From positions 1 to 43,282 of the forward strand of contig NZ_JOJE01000052.1 in assembly GCF_000720255.1 (NCBI RefSeq): a DNA stretch of 43,282 nucleotides, written 5' to 3'. Numbering within the stretch: the first letter of the stretch is position 1; each line of letters starts with the position of its first letter. This DNA comes from Streptomyces griseus subsp. griseus (lineage in GTDB: Bacteria > Actinomycetota > Actinomycetes > Streptomycetales > Streptomycetaceae). Position numbers and translations under genes: made by a program. Below the pieces are notes generated by a model. The model was not told the origin of the DNA. It worked only from the letters and a program-made list of their open reading frames with translations, and did not search any database. This document shows, in pieces, positions 24,828-34,254 of this stretch.

Positions 24828-25385
24828 TCAGCCCCGCCCGCGCGCCCTGCGGGACACGACCGCACGCAGTACCCGCCGACCCTCCGTGGACACCTCGAGG
24901 GCACGGCGCAGACCGGCCGTGCCGTGGCCGGCCAGGACTTCCAGGACCGTGACCTGGCGGCGGAGCTCGGCGGCGACGAGGGGCGGGATCCCCTCGGTGC
25001 GGCCCTCGCGGCAGGCGTCGACCGGGGAAACGTTTCCGGCGGGGTCGAGCAGGCGGTGGATCTGGAGGGACGCGACGGAGCAGGCGTCGGCCCACATCCG
25101 CACCTCGTCGGCGGAGCGGTCGTCCGGCGCGGCGGCGAGCATGCGGCCGGCGAGCAGCACGGCCTCGTCGGCGGCGCCCGCCACGGGGTCCAGCTTGCCG
25201 CGCACCTGCTCGAGGAGCTCACCCCAGTCGGCGGCCGGATCGCTCCCGTCCGCGAGGCTCCCCCACAGGGGCCGCAGCACCTCGTCGTCCCCGCCCAGCA
25301 GGGGCACGCACCGATCAAGACAAGCCAGTCCGCTCGCGGCCAGTGCACGGTCGTCGGCCTGAGCGATGAGATCCACCAGGCTCAT
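24828..25385 (-). CDS. Hypothetical helical protein
   Basis: About 185 residues, rich in Leu, Ala and Arg, predicted mostly alpha-helical with no membrane segment. I do not recognise a family. Noticeable segments are SLVDLIAQADDRALAASGLACLDRC at the start and RRQVTVLEVLAGHGTAGLRRALEVSTEGRRVLRAVVSRRARG near the basic C-terminus. The ATG at 25385 has GGGAGG five bases upstream; a GTG five codons earlier overlaps that site and is rejected. It is on the same strand as the paralogous pair and the hexosaminidase. Confidence 0.7.
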   Translation of the reverse strand: MSLVDLIAQADDRALAASGLACLDRCVPLLGGDDEVLRPLWGSLADGSDPAADWGELLEQVRGKLDPVAGAADEAVLLAGRMLAAAPDDRSADEVRMWADACSVASLQIHRLLDPAGNVSPVDACREGRTEGIPPLVAAELRRQVTVLEVLAGHGTAGLRRALEVSTEGRRVLRAVVSRRARGRG

Positions 25386-25531
25386 CCATGCCTCCCTCAC
25401 CGGGGCGCCTTCGGTTGCGGAGCCCGCACTTCCCCTTACTGCGTGCGACGGCCCTCCAGCGTCACAGTACGTTTTCGGCCAGAGAACGACTCAACGCCCC
25501 GATGAGCTTGGCCGGAAACAATCGGCGCCGC

Positions 25532-27190
25532 TCAGCCCAGCCGGTTCGCCAGCGCCCTGAAGTCCGTCCAGGACAGCGGCGGCTTCCCGGGGTCCCACAG
25601 TTTCTGCACGGTCGCCCGCAACGGCATCCGTATCCCGGCCGCGACCTGGTCCTGGGTCTGCGCGTTCGGGAAATCACCCCAGACGGAGAAGGACCCGCCG
25701 AGTATCCGGTCGTCGTACCGGGACGACACGGCGACGTTCCCGCGCAGTACGCGGGGCGTCCACTGCTCGTAGATCCGCTGTCCGGTCGGGTAGACGAAGG
25801 TCTGGGGCTCGCCGAGGACGTAGTACAAGTACTCGTCGTTGTAGTTGATCACCTGCCGACCGGCGTTCAGGTACTCCAACGGCGGCCGGGCCCCGATCTC
25901 CTTGCCCGTCCAGTAGGCGACCTTGAGGTCCTTCGCCGGCTGCACAGCCGTCGTCCGGAAGAACCCGTCGTTCCACGCCCGTATCGAACGGTCGTGGGCG
26001 CGGACGGTGCCCGCGCGGTCGTTGAGCCAGCCGGTGGTGAGGTCGGCGACGGTGGCGCCGGAGCCGTACCTGTCCCGCGCGGCGGCGGCGAGCTGCGGGA
26101 AGGACGCTTCCGGGTTCGACACGACGAGCGCCTGGTACTCGTCGCCGCCGAGGTGCCACTGGCCGCCGGGGAAGAGCCCGGCGAACTCGTTCAGCAGGTC
26201 GTCGACGATGTCGGCGGACGCGCCCTTGGAGATGTCGATCGCGCCCTGCACCGCGCGCCCCTGCGCGTTGCGCAGCTGCAGGTCGGGATGAGCGGCGAGG
26301 ACCGCGCCCAGATGGCCCGGCGAGTCGATCTCCGGCACGACGGTGATGTGCCGGGCCGCCGCCAGCGCGACGATCTTCTTCACCTGCGCCTTGGTGAGGT
26401 GATCCCTGGACACGATCTCCGGGTGGGTGTCGGACTGGATCCGGAACCCCTGGTCGTCGGAGAAGTGCAGCCCCAGCTGGTTGTACTTCAGGTCGCCCAG
26501 TTCCCGGATCCGGTCCTCGATCCAGCCCTCCGTGTAGGGCTTGCGCGCGATGTCCAGCGTGAACGCCCGCTGCGGCTTGGCGGGCTCGTCGCGTACGACG
26601 CCCTCCGGTGCCGTACCGCCGCCGTGCACCTCCTGCTTCAGCGTGCGCGTGCCGTAGAAGACGCCGGCGTCGTCGGGCCCACTGATGGTCACCCGCCCGC
26701 CGCGCACGGTCATGGAGTACGACTCCGGGTCCGCGCCCTTGTCGTCGTTCAGCGCCAGCCGTACGTCCCCGGCGCGCACGTCGTCCTTCTCGCCCGCGTA
26801 CGTCATCCCCAGCTCACCCGCGACGAGCCGCCCCTCGTCGGTGAGGTCCTTGTCGCTGACGACCACCCGGTGACCGCTCGCCGGCTTCCACCCCGGCCCG
26901 CGCTCCGGAGTGTGCTCGCCGACGGCGGGTATGGTCCGGGGCGCCTTGGACAGCGGGTACGTACGCGTGGGGCTCGGCGTCGGAGTGGGTGCCGCCTGGG
27001 GCGGCGCGGCCACGGAGGGGGACGACGGGGCCTTCGAGGGCAGCGGCGCCGCCGAGCCCGCCGGCTCGCCCTCGTCGCCCGACGCCCACACGCCGAGCCC
27101 GACGCCGACGACGACGACTCCGGTCCCGATGACCAGCGCGCTCCGCGTCACGTTCTTCTCCGGCGCCCGGCGGCGCCTGTGCCGGTTCAC
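25532..27190 (-). CDS. GH20 beta-N-acetylhexosaminidase, exported
   Basis: A 552-residue glycoside hydrolase family 20 enzyme that removes terminal N-acetylhexosamine from chitin- or peptidoglycan-derived oligosaccharides. A basic start (NRHRRRRAPEKN) and one hydrophobic segment (ALVIGTGVVVVGVGLGVWA) indicate export, possibly membrane-anchored, followed by a Pro/Ser-rich spacer. The GH20b domain leads into the catalytic barrel. This starts with AFTLDIARKPYTEGWIEDRIRELGDLKYNQLGLHFSDDQGF, and the catalytic pair is Asp350-Glu351 in WHLGGDEYQ. PEIDSPGHLGA is also typical. The GTG at 27190 has a weak ribosome site. It is divergent from uraD. Confidence 0.93.
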   Translation of the reverse strand: MNRHRRRRAPEKNVTRSALVIGTGVVVVGVGLGVWASGDEGEPAGSAAPLPSKAPSSPSVAAPPQAAPTPTPSPTRTYPLSKAPRTIPAVGEHTPERGPGWKPASGHRVVVSDKDLTDEGRLVAGELGMTYAGEKDDVRAGDVRLALNDDKGADPESYSMTVRGGRVTISGPDDAGVFYGTRTLKQEVHGGGTAPEGVVRDEPAKPQRAFTLDIARKPYTEGWIEDRIRELGDLKYNQLGLHFSDDQGFRIQSDTHPEIVSRDHLTKAQVKKIVALAAARHITVVPEIDSPGHLGAVLAAHPDLQLRNAQGRAVQGAIDISKGASADIVDDLLNEFAGLFPGGQWHLGGDEYQALVVSNPEASFPQLAAAARDRYGSGATVADLTTGWLNDRAGTVRAHDRSIRAWNDGFFRTTAVQPAKDLKVAYWTGKEIGARPPLEYLNAGRQVINYNDEYLYYVLGEPQTFVYPTGQRIYEQWTPRVLRGNVAVSSRYDDRILGGSFSVWGDFPNAQTQDQVAAGIRMPLRATVQKLWDPGKPPLSWTDFRALANRLG

Positions 27191-27344
27191 ACTGCCAACC
27201 TATGACCGAGTCGACCGAAGGGGATCCACCGCACGTTCTGAAACTCTTCCGTTCGGGTGAAATTCGGGTATCCGTCGGACACGACGTGACCACTCTCGAT
27301 AACCTGACGACACACCTTTCACAGCATCCCCTGCCTAAACACAC

Positions 27345-27899
27345 GTGACGCGAGGACCCACGCTGCCTGCGCACCTTCCCGGCCGAGTCGCCATACCCGC
27401 GCTACCCGAGCAGAGCCGCTGCACACCGTCCCCGACCCTGCTGGACGCGTTCAACTCCGTGCCCGCGGCCGAGGCCGAGCGCGCTCTCCTCACGTGCCTC
27501 CGCAGCCTCCACTGGGCCCGCCGCCTCACCGCTCACCGCCCCTACCCCGACCCGGAATCACTCCTGGCGGCGTCCGACGAGGCGGCCTACGACCTGACCT
27601 GGTCCGACCTGGCGGCGGCGCTGGCGGCGGAGACCCTGCCTTCCCTCCCGGAGGACATGTACGGCGCGGCCCACATGGCCCTGAACGCGGCCCTGGCGGC
27701 GTACCAGGCCCGCTTCGGCCACGCGTTCGTCATCTGCCTGCACGACCTCCCCCCGGACGAGGCCCTGAACCACGTCCTCGCGGCCATCCGGTCACGTTTG
27801 GCAAACGATCCGGAGGAGGAACGCGTGGTGGCAGCGGACGAACTGCGCCGCCTCGCAAAAGGACGGCTACTGGACCTCCTCAGGGGTGCGGGGCTGTGA
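27345..27899 (+). CDS. uraD: OHCU decarboxylase of uric acid breakdown
   Basis: A 184-residue protein matching 2-oxo-4-hydroxy-4-carboxy-5-ureidoimidazoline decarboxylase, which finishes conversion of urate to S-allantoin after urate oxidase and HIU hydrolase. Recognisable blocks are LLDAFNSVPAAEAERALLTCLRSLHWARRL, LTWSDLAAALA and the C-terminal YQARFGHAFVICLHDLP, the family's R-F-G-H-x-F-V signature. The GTG at 27345 lacks a ribosome site and may be leaderless; the family block starts about 30 residues in. The other urate genes are not in the window, so it is an isolated member. Divergent from the hexosaminidase and upstream of sdhC. Confidence 0.88.
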   Translation: MTRGPTLPAHLPGRVAIPALPEQSRCTPSPTLLDAFNSVPAAEAERALLTCLRSLHWARRLTAHRPYPDPESLLAASDEAAYDLTWSDLAAALAAETLPSLPEDMYGAAHMALNAALAAYQARFGHAFVICLHDLPPDEALNHVLAAIRSRLANDPEEERVVAADELRRLAKGRLLDLLRGAGL

Positions 27900-28149
27900 C
27901 CTGTGCGGCTCCGCCGCGGGGCGCGACCAGCACAAACGAAGCCGCACCCGGCGCATAACGGAACACACCACCCCATACTCCGCCCCGCTCCCCCATCCGC
28001 ATGCCACTTTGATCACAGAGGTAGGCCCGGCTTAAGCCCCGCACGCACACGTCGCTACGATGCTGGGGGCCGGTGGACCGTACCCGGCCGGGCCCGACCG
28101 ACAGCACAAGCCGGCGCGGCCCCGATACCCCGCTCCCGGAGGGACTTCC

Positions 28150-28530
28150 GTGCCGGCTGGAACGCTGTACCGCGGCCGGGAAGGAATGTGGTCCTGGGTG
28201 GCTCACCGAGTCACCGGCGTCCTCATCTTCTTCTTCCTGTTCGTTCACGTGCTGGACACCGCTCTCGTGCGTGTCTCCCCCGAGGACTACGACAAGGTCG
28301 TAGCCACGTACAAGACACCGATCGTGGCCGTGCTGGAGTACGGCCTCGTCGCCGCCATCCTCTTCCACGCTCTCAACGGCCTGCGTGTCATCGCCGTCGA
28401 CTTCTGGTCGAAGGGCCCGCGCTACCAGAAGCAGATGCTCTGGACCGTCGTAGGCGTCTGGATCGTGCTGATGCTCGGGGCGATCTACCCCGTCCTCGGC
28501 CACGCCGCTCGTGAAGTGTTCGGGAGCTGA
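28150..28530 (+). CDS. sdhC: Succinate dehydrogenase cytochrome b556 subunit
   Basis: A 126-residue membrane subunit. GMWSWVAHRVTGVLIFFFLFVHVLDTALV is the quinone-site helix with the heme-ligand His, and ILFHALNGLRVIAVDFW is the second signature, followed by a third helix. The GTG at 28150 has GGAGGGACTT upstream, an excellent site; the open frame continues upstream without one. It is the first gene of sdhCDAB, five bases before sdhD. With SdhD it anchors the catalytic subunits and reduces menaquinone. Confidence 0.95.
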   Translation: MPAGTLYRGREGMWSWVAHRVTGVLIFFFLFVHVLDTALVRVSPEDYDKVVATYKTPIVAVLEYGLVAAILFHALNGLRVIAVDFWSKGPRYQKQMLWTVVGVWIVLMLGAIYPVLGHAAREVFGS

Positions 28531-28535
28531 GACCG

Positions 28536-29018
28536 ATGGCCACCACTGACACCACCGCGTCCGGGATCGGCCCCGTCGAGGGCGGCACCGGCTACTCCGT
28601 CGACAACCCGGCGCCCTACATCGAGGCCCCGCGCCAGCGGACCAGGAAGACGCCGAAGTCGACCCGCGGCAACTTCGAACTGGCCGCGTGGCTGTTCATG
28701 CGCCTGTCCGGCGTCGTCCTCGTCGTCCTGGTCATCGGCCACCTGCTGATCCAGCTCGTCCTCGACGGCGGCGTCTCCAAGATCGGCTTCGCCTTCGTGG
28801 CGGGCCGCTGGGCGAGCCCGTTCTGGCAGGTCTGGGACCTGCTGATGCTGTGGCTCGCGATGCTGCACGGCGCCAACGGCCTGCGCACGGTCATCAACGA
28901 CTACGCGGAGCGCGCGAACACCCGGCTGTGGCTGAAGGGCCTGCTCTACACGGCCACGGTGTTCACCATCCTGCTGGGCACGCTGGTGATCTTCACCTTC
29001 GACCCGAACATCCGCTAG
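28536..29018 (+). CDS. sdhD: Succinate dehydrogenase hydrophobic membrane anchor subunit
   Basis: A 160-residue protein with about 45 hydrophilic N-terminal residues and three membrane helices. [24 protein letters not shown] and [17 protein letters not shown] carry the His residues expected for heme and quinone binding. It starts five bases after sdhC and is followed by sdhA after 19 bases. It pairs with SdhC in the membrane. Confidence 0.94.
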   Translation: MATTDTTASGIGPVEGGTGYSVDNPAPYIEAPRQRTRKTPKSTRGNFELAAWLFMRLSGVVLVVLVIGHLLIQLVLDGGVSKIGFAFVAGRWASPFWQVWDLLMLWLAMLHGANGLRTVINDYAERANTRLWLKGLLYTATVFTILLGTLVIFTFDPNIR

Positions 29019-29037
29019 GCACGGGGCTGCGAGAATC

Positions 29038-30792
29038 ATGAAGATCCACAAGTACGACACCGTCATCGTCGGCGCCGGTGGCGCGGGCATGCGCGCGGCC
29101 ATCGAGTCCACGAAGCGCAGCCGCACCGCCGTGCTGACCAAGCTGTACCCCACCCGCTCCCACACGGGCGCCGCGCAGGGCGGCATGGCCGCGGCGCTGG
29201 CCAACGTGGAGGAGGACAACTGGGAGTGGCACACCTTCGACACGGTCAAGGGCGGTGACTACCTGGTCGACCAGGACGCCGCCGAGATCCTGGCGAAGGA
29301 GGCCATCGACTCGGTCCTCGACCTGGAGAAGATGGGCCTGCCGTTCAACCGCACCCCGAACGGCACGATCGACCAGCGCCGCTTCGGCGGTCACAGCCGT
29401 AACCACGGCGAGGCCCCGGTCCGCCGTTCCTGCTACGCGGCCGACCGCACCGGTCACATGATCCTCCAGACGCTGTACCAGAACTGCGTCAAGGAGGGTG
29501 TGGAGTTCTACAACGAGTTCTACGTCCTCGACCAGCTGATCACCGAGGTCGACGGCGTCAAGAAGTCGGCGGGTGTGGTCGCCTACGAACTGGCGACCGG
29601 TGAGATCCACGTCTTCCAGGCGAAGGCGGTCATCTACGCCTCCGGCGGCTGCGGCAAGTTCTTCAAGGTGACCTCCAACGCGCACACGCTGACCGGTGAC
29701 GGCCAGGCGGCCGTCTACCGCCGGGGCCTGCCGCTGGAGGACATGGAGTTCTTCCAGTTCCACCCGACCGGCATCTGGCGCATGGGCATCCTGCTGACGG
29801 AGGGCGCCCGTGGTGAGGGCGGCATCCTCCGCAACAAGGACGGCGAGCGCTTCATGGAGAAGTACGCGCCGGTCATGAAGGACCTCGCGTCCCGTGACGT
29901 CGTCTCGCGCTCCATCTACACGGAGATCCGCGAGGGCCGTGGCTGCGGTCCCGAGGGCGACCACGTCTACCTCGACCTCACCCACCTCCCGCCGGAGCAG
30001 CTGGACGCCAAGCTCCCGGACATCACCGAGTTCGCGCGCACCTACCTCGGCATCGAGCCGTACACGGACCCGATCCCGATCCAGCCCACCGCGCACTACG
30101 CCATGGGTGGCATCCCGACGAACGTCGAGGGTGAGGTCCTGGCGGACAACACGACGGTCGTCCCCGGCCTGTACGCGGCCGGCGAGGTCGCCTGCGTGTC
30201 CGTCCACGGCGCCAACCGCCTCGGCACGAACTCGCTCCTCGACATCAACGTGTTCGGCAAGCGGGCCGGTATCGCGGCGGCGGAGTACTCGCAGACGGCG
30301 GACTTCGTCGAGCTGCCGGAGAACCCGGCCGAGCTGGTCGTCTCCCAGATCGAGCGGCTGCGCGACGCGACGGGCACGGAGCGCGTGGCGGAGCTGCGCC
30401 GCGAACTGCAGGAGACCATGGACGCGAACGTCATGGTGTTCCGCACCGAGCAGACGATCAAGACGGCGGTCGAGAAGATCGCGGAGCTGCGCGAGCGCTA
30501 CCGGAACGTCTCGATCCAGGACAAGGGCAAGCGGTTCAACACGGACCTGCTGGAGGCCGTCGAGCTCGGCAACCTCCTGGACCTGGCCGAGGTCATGGCC
30601 GTGTCGGCGCTGGCCCGCAAGGAGTCCCGCGGCGGTCACTACCGCGAGGACTACCCCAACCGCGACGACGTCAACTTCATGCGCCACACCATGGCGTACC
30701 GCGAGGTGGGCGACGACGGCACCGAGACCGTCCGCCTGGACTACAAGCCGGTCGTCCAGACCCGCTACCAGCCGATGGAGCGTAAGTACTGA
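29038..30792 (+). CDS. sdhA: Succinate dehydrogenase flavoprotein subunit
   Basis: A 584-residue flavoprotein that oxidises succinate to fumarate in the TCA cycle. The N-terminal FAD fold is [33 protein letters not shown] carries the His that binds FAD covalently. [35 protein letters not shown] and [11 protein letters not shown] form the substrate pocket with the catalytic Arg/His. HYAMGGI and [12 protein letters not shown] complete the cap and FAD site. Full family length. The stop overlaps the sdhB start by one base (TGATG), implying coupling. Confidence 0.97.
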   Translation: MKIHKYDTVIVGAGGAGMRAAIESTKRSRTAVLTKLYPTRSHTGAAQGGMAAALANVEEDNWEWHTFDTVKGGDYLVDQDAAEILAKEAIDSVLDLEKMGLPFNRTPNGTIDQRRFGGHSRNHGEAPVRRSCYAADRTGHMILQTLYQNCVKEGVEFYNEFYVLDQLITEVDGVKKSAGVVAYELATGEIHVFQAKAVIYASGGCGKFFKVTSNAHTLTGDGQAAVYRRGLPLEDMEFFQFHPTGIWRMGILLTEGARGEGGILRNKDGERFMEKYAPVMKDLASRDVVSRSIYTEIREGRGCGPEGDHVYLDLTHLPPEQLDAKLPDITEFARTYLGIEPYTDPIPIQPTAHYAMGGIPTNVEGEVLADNTTVVPGLYAAGEVACVSVHGANRLGTNSLLDINVFGKRAGIAAAEYSQTADFVELPENPAELVVSQIERLRDATGTERVAELRRELQETMDANVMVFRTEQTIKTAVEKIAELRERYRNVSIQDKGKRFNTDLLEAVELGNLLDLAEVMAVSALARKESRGGHYREDYPNRDDVNFMRHTMAYREVGDDGTETVRLDYKPVVQTRYQPMERKY

Positions 30793-31571
30793 TGGCAACC
30801 CCGACCCTGGACAAGGCGGACGCGGCCGGCACGCCCGAGCCCGGCTTCGCCGACTCGCCCTACATCACCGTCACCTTCCGGGTACGCCGCTTCAACTCGG
30901 AGGTCTCGGCGGAGGCGACCTGGGAAGACTTCCAGCTGGAGATCGACCCCAAGGAGCGCGTCCTCGACGGCCTCCACAAGATCAAGTGGGACATCGACGG
31001 CACGCTCACCTTCCGCCGTTCCTGCGCCCACGGCATCTGCGGCTCCGACGCGATGCGGATCAACGGCAAGAACCGCCTGGCGTGCAAGACGCTGATCAAG
31101 GACATCAACCCCGAGAAGCCGATCACGGTCGAGCCCATCAAGGGCCTGACGGTCCTGAAGGACCTGGTCGTCGACATGGACCCGTTCTTCCAGGCGTACC
31201 GGGACGTCATGCCCTTCCTGATCACGAAGGACACGAACGAGCCCACGCGTGAGCGCCTCCAGACGGCCGAGGACCGCGAGCGCTTCGACGACACGACGAA
31301 GTGCATCCTCTGCGCCGCCTGCACGTCCTCGTGCCCGGTCTTCTGGAACGACGGCCAGTACTTCGGCCCGGCCGCGATCGTGAACGCGCACCGCTTCATC
31401 TTCGACAGCCGTGACGAGGCCGGCGAGCAGCGCCTGGAGATCCTGAACGACAAGGACGGCGTCTGGCGCTGCCGCACCACCTTCAACTGCACGGACGCCT
31501 GCCCGCGCGGCATCGAGGTGACGAAGGCGATCGCGGAGGTTAAGCGGGCGCTGATCACGCGGCGCTACTGA
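30792..31571 (+). CDS. sdhB: Succinate dehydrogenase iron-sulfur subunit
   Basis: A 259-residue subunit carrying three iron-sulfur clusters. The [2Fe-2S] ligands are in SCAHGICGSDAMRI and the later C of RLACK. The [4Fe-4S] and [3Fe-4S] ligands are CILCAACTSSCPVFW and CRTTFNCTDACPRG. It relays electrons from SdhA to the membrane quinone site. It is the last gene of the operon, one base overlapping sdhA, and is followed by a strong terminator. Confidence 0.97.
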   Translation: MATPTLDKADAAGTPEPGFADSPYITVTFRVRRFNSEVSAEATWEDFQLEIDPKERVLDGLHKIKWDIDGTLTFRRSCAHGICGSDAMRINGKNRLACKTLIKDINPEKPITVEPIKGLTVLKDLVVDMDPFFQAYRDVMPFLITKDTNEPTRERLQTAEDRERFDDTTKCILCAACTSSCPVFWNDGQYFGPAAIVNAHRFIFDSRDEAGEQRLEILNDKDGVWRCRTTFNCTDACPRGIEVTKAIAEVKRALITRRY

Positions 31572-31595
31572 GGTTCCCTTCCCGCGTACGTCCAT

Positions 31596-31637
31596 GAGGG
31601 CCCCGCTCACCGGTTTGTCACCGGGGGTGGGGCCCTC
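31596..31637. terminator. Strong terminator of sdhCDAB
   Basis: GAGGGCCCC and GGGGCCCTC form the base of a long GC-rich hairpin continued by CACCGG/CCGGGG-type pairing, 24 bases after the sdhB stop. There is no U-tract, which is usual in Streptomyces. Confidence 0.85.
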
Positions 31638-31745
31638 GGGCGTGTAGGCGTGCGTGGCCACGATCGAGTGAACCCTTGTGACCGGGGCCGAAGGGGGTCC
31701 CTCGGCCTACGATGATGCTCTCGGCTCCACCCACAGGAGGCACCG

Positions 31746-32360
31746 ATGTCCGCAGCAGCCGTCGAACAGCAGCCGCACGACGACATCTCGCTGACGGCCC
31801 TTGCCGAAGAGATCATGGAGCGCCATCCGGGGTATCGCGTCGAGATCATCGGAGGCCAGATCCTCGTGACCCCGTCCCCGGACGCCGCCCACGCCTGGGC
31901 CTTGACCGATCTGGTACTCCCTTTCGCCATGGCGGGGCTTCACGGTGGCGAGACAGCGGTCCTCCAGAACATCAGCATCTGGCTCCCCGACGCTCCCGAG
32001 GACTTCGCCACTCCTGACCTCTGCGTCGTCGACGCCGACATTTACGACCACCACATCGAGCGCAACTGCTACGACCCCGTCGTCTTCCGCCTCGTCGTGG
32101 AGGTCACCTCCAACAACTGGAAGACGGACCTGCACACCAAGGTCACCGCCTACGCCAACGCCAAGGTGCCGGTCTACGTGATCGTCGACCGCAAACACCA
32201 GCGTCTCCACGTCCTCACCGACCCCACCGAGGACGACTACGCAGCGCACCGCGTCCACTCCCCCGGCGAGATGGTCGCCCTCCCCGACTCCATCGGGGCC
32301 AAGGTCAAGCTGGACGTCGCCGAGATCCTCAAGGCGGGGCAGCCGAAGACGAACGACTGA
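31746..32360 (+). CDS. Uma2-family (DUF820) putative PD-(D/E)XK nuclease
   Basis: A 204-residue Uma2 protein. GYRVEIIGGQILVTPSPD is the N-terminal block, ATPDLCVVDADI the PD motif, and VFRLVVEVTSNNWKTDLHTKVTAYANAKVPVYVIVD the E-x-S...K block. All core acidic and lysine residues are present. AGGAGG precedes the ATG by six bases. The gene is free-standing, downstream of the sdh terminator. It is similar to the 15.8 kb copy in this window, so the two may be paralogues. Function beyond the predicted nuclease fold is unknown. Confidence 0.9.
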   Translation: MSAAAVEQQPHDDISLTALAEEIMERHPGYRVEIIGGQILVTPSPDAAHAWALTDLVLPFAMAGLHGGETAVLQNISIWLPDAPEDFATPDLCVVDADIYDHHIERNCYDPVVFRLVVEVTSNNWKTDLHTKVTAYANAKVPVYVIVDRKHQRLHVLTDPTEDDYAAHRVHSPGEMVALPDSIGAKVKLDVAEILKAGQPKTND

Positions 32361-32469
32361 GCCGGGGCGTGCGGTCACCTTCTGTCAGGGCCGGCTCGGG
32401 GCTACGCCAGGGACGTGTCAGGGATCTTCCTGATGCCGGGTCCCTGGGAGGGGCGCGAGACTCTCGTGC

Positions 32470-33603
32470 ATGGCGAACTCATCGTTACGCAAGGCAAGTC
32501 GGGGCGGAGCCCTCCTGGTGGCGGCCGGCGCCTTGTCGGCCGTCCTGGCGCTCGGCACCGTACCGGCGATGGCGGTCGGGTCGGGGCCGACCCCCAGCCC
32601 CACCTCAACTGCCCAGCAGCACACGGCGCTGGACGAAACGGCCCTGCAGGCGGCCCTCTCCGACTTCCCCGATCCCAACGTGACGGGCGGCCTGATCCGG
32701 ATGACGGGACGGGACGGCCGCTGGACAGGCACCGCAGGCCCCTCCGTCCCCTCCCCCGACGCGCACTTCAGAATCGGCAGCATCACGAAGATCTTCACGT
32801 CCACCGTCGTGCTGCAGTTGGCCGCCGAGGGACGCCTGAGCCTGGACGACACGGTCCAGGACCTGCTGCCGGGACTCCTCCCCCCCGACTACCACCCCAT
32901 CACCGTGGGCCAGTTGCTCAGCCACACCAGCGGCCTCCAGATCCCCCTCTGCGCCAAAGAGGACGTCGCCCCGAGGGAGGTGATCGAGTCGGCGCTGTCC
33001 TGCGGACACCCGACCGAACCCGGCAAGGTCACCCAGTACAACGGCATCAACTACTGCATAGCGGGCCTGATCGTGGAGAAGGTGACGGGCCACTCCTACG
33101 CCCATGAGGTCCACGCCCGCATCCTCCGCCCCCTGCACCTGCGCGACACCTCGGTACCGGCCCTGGACGACTGGTCGATACCGGCGCCGTACACACGGGG
33201 AGCGGTAGTGCGGCCGGGCTCGGGCTCGGACGATTTGAAGGACGTGAGCGTCCAGAGCCCCTACGCCTGGGCCGAAGGCGGCATGATCTCCAACGCGCCG
33301 GACCTGTCCCGCTTCTTCACGGCCCTCTACCGAGGCCGTCTCCTGCCACCCGCCCAGCAGAAGACCCTCTTCACCCTCCCCACCGGAGTCACCGGCGACA
33401 AACAGTTCAGCTACGGCGGCCTCCAACGAACGGTCCTCCCAGGCGGCACCACCGTCTGGGGCAAGAGCGGCTCCTACCCCGGCTACACGAGCGGCGTCTT
33501 CGCCACCCGCGACCTACGCCGCGTCCTGGTCTACTCCCTCAACCCGACGGGCCGGACCCCGGAGCTGCCGTACGTGATGCGGATCGCGGAGGCGGCGTTC
33601 TGA
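32470..33603 (+). CDS. Secreted serine hydrolase, beta-lactamase/D-Ala-D-Ala carboxypeptidase family
   Basis: A 377-residue penicillin-recognising enzyme. The signal peptide (basic MANSSLRKASRGG, hydrophobic ALLVAAGALSAVLALG, cleavage after PAMA) directs export. The active-site SxxK is SITK in FRIGSITKIFTST. The second motif reads YNGINYCIAG, where class C relatives have YSN, so the usual Asn is displaced. The third motif is KSG in WGKSGSYPGY. LLSHTSGL is conserved in the family. Substrates could be cell-wall stem peptides or esters. No good ribosome site precedes the ATG; a GGGAGG about 20 bases upstream is too distant. Confidence 0.88.
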   Translation: MANSSLRKASRGGALLVAAGALSAVLALGTVPAMAVGSGPTPSPTSTAQQHTALDETALQAALSDFPDPNVTGGLIRMTGRDGRWTGTAGPSVPSPDAHFRIGSITKIFTSTVVLQLAAEGRLSLDDTVQDLLPGLLPPDYHPITVGQLLSHTSGLQIPLCAKEDVAPREVIESALSCGHPTEPGKVTQYNGINYCIAGLIVEKVTGHSYAHEVHARILRPLHLRDTSVPALDDWSIPAPYTRGAVVRPGSGSDDLKDVSVQSPYAWAEGGMISNAPDLSRFFTALYRGRLLPPAQQKTLFTLPTGVTGDKQFSYGGLQRTVLPGGTTVWGKSGSYPGYTSGVFATRDLRRVLVYSLNPTGRTPELPYVMRIAEAAF

Positions 33604-33618
33604 TCTCGGCCGCGTGCT

Positions 33619-34236
33619 TCAAGACTCGACGCCCCGCCGGTTGATCGCTGTCAGGTCGATCTCGACGTCGAAGGGCACGGATGCCTTGAGCCGGTTGTGG
33701 AAGATGCCCTTGAGGGCGTAGGACTTGGTGGCGAAGTCGAGTTCGTGGACGTAGACGACGGGGAGGCCGTTGTCGTCCTGCTCGACCCGCCAGAAGTGGC
33801 GCACGCCTGCTGCCGCGTACTTGCGCGGTTTGACCTCGCGGTCGAGTTCCCGGGAGTCGCCGGAGACGACTTCGGCGGCGAGGAGGACGTGCTCGGGCGC
33901 CTACCAGGTCTGGTCGGGGCCGGTGACCGCCTCCACCGTGAACACAACAACGTCCGGCTCAGGCCGGTTCTTGCTGTCCAACCTGACCGTCATTTCCCGG
34001 TCGACATCGAGGTAGTCCGGAGCCTGCGCCAGGAGGGCGTTGTCCAGCAGGCGCACGGTGCGCGCGTGGAAGGCGGTCTGCGGGCTCCTCGCAACGAGGC
34101 TCCCGTCGATCAACTCCGTGTGCGGCGGGAGGTCCGGAATCCGGTCGAGGTCGTCCGCGGTCAAGCCCTCGGGAGGCGGGACCGGCCAGTGGTACGCCAG
34201 TTCGTCGTCCAGCCTGTCGTCGGACGCGTCCCTCAC
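33619..34236 (-). pseudogene. Uma2-family gene interrupted by an in-frame amber codon
   Basis: Two reading-frame segments, 34236-33904 and 33900-33619, lie in the same frame and together make one Uma2 protein of about 205 residues. They are split by TAG at 33901-33903, just after VEAVTGPDQTW and before APEHVLLAAEVVS. Relatives have Tyr-Ala-Pro-Glu here, so the change is probably TAC to TAG. The C-terminal part keeps the nuclease E-V-x-S block and KPRKYAAAGVRHFWRVEQ, so only one substitution breaks the gene. The N-terminal part alone would lack the catalytic Glu and Lys. Readthrough or a sequencing error is possible. Confidence 0.85.
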
Positions 34237-34254
34237 CGGTGCTCCCTCGCACTC

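Noticed and set aside
28005..28030. A CRP-like TGATCACA site upstream of sdhC
   Set aside because: Only one good half-site; too weak to call.
28993..30798. A 601-residue minus-strand frame opposite sdhA
   Set aside because: Antisense shadow of sdhA created by GC-rich codon bias.
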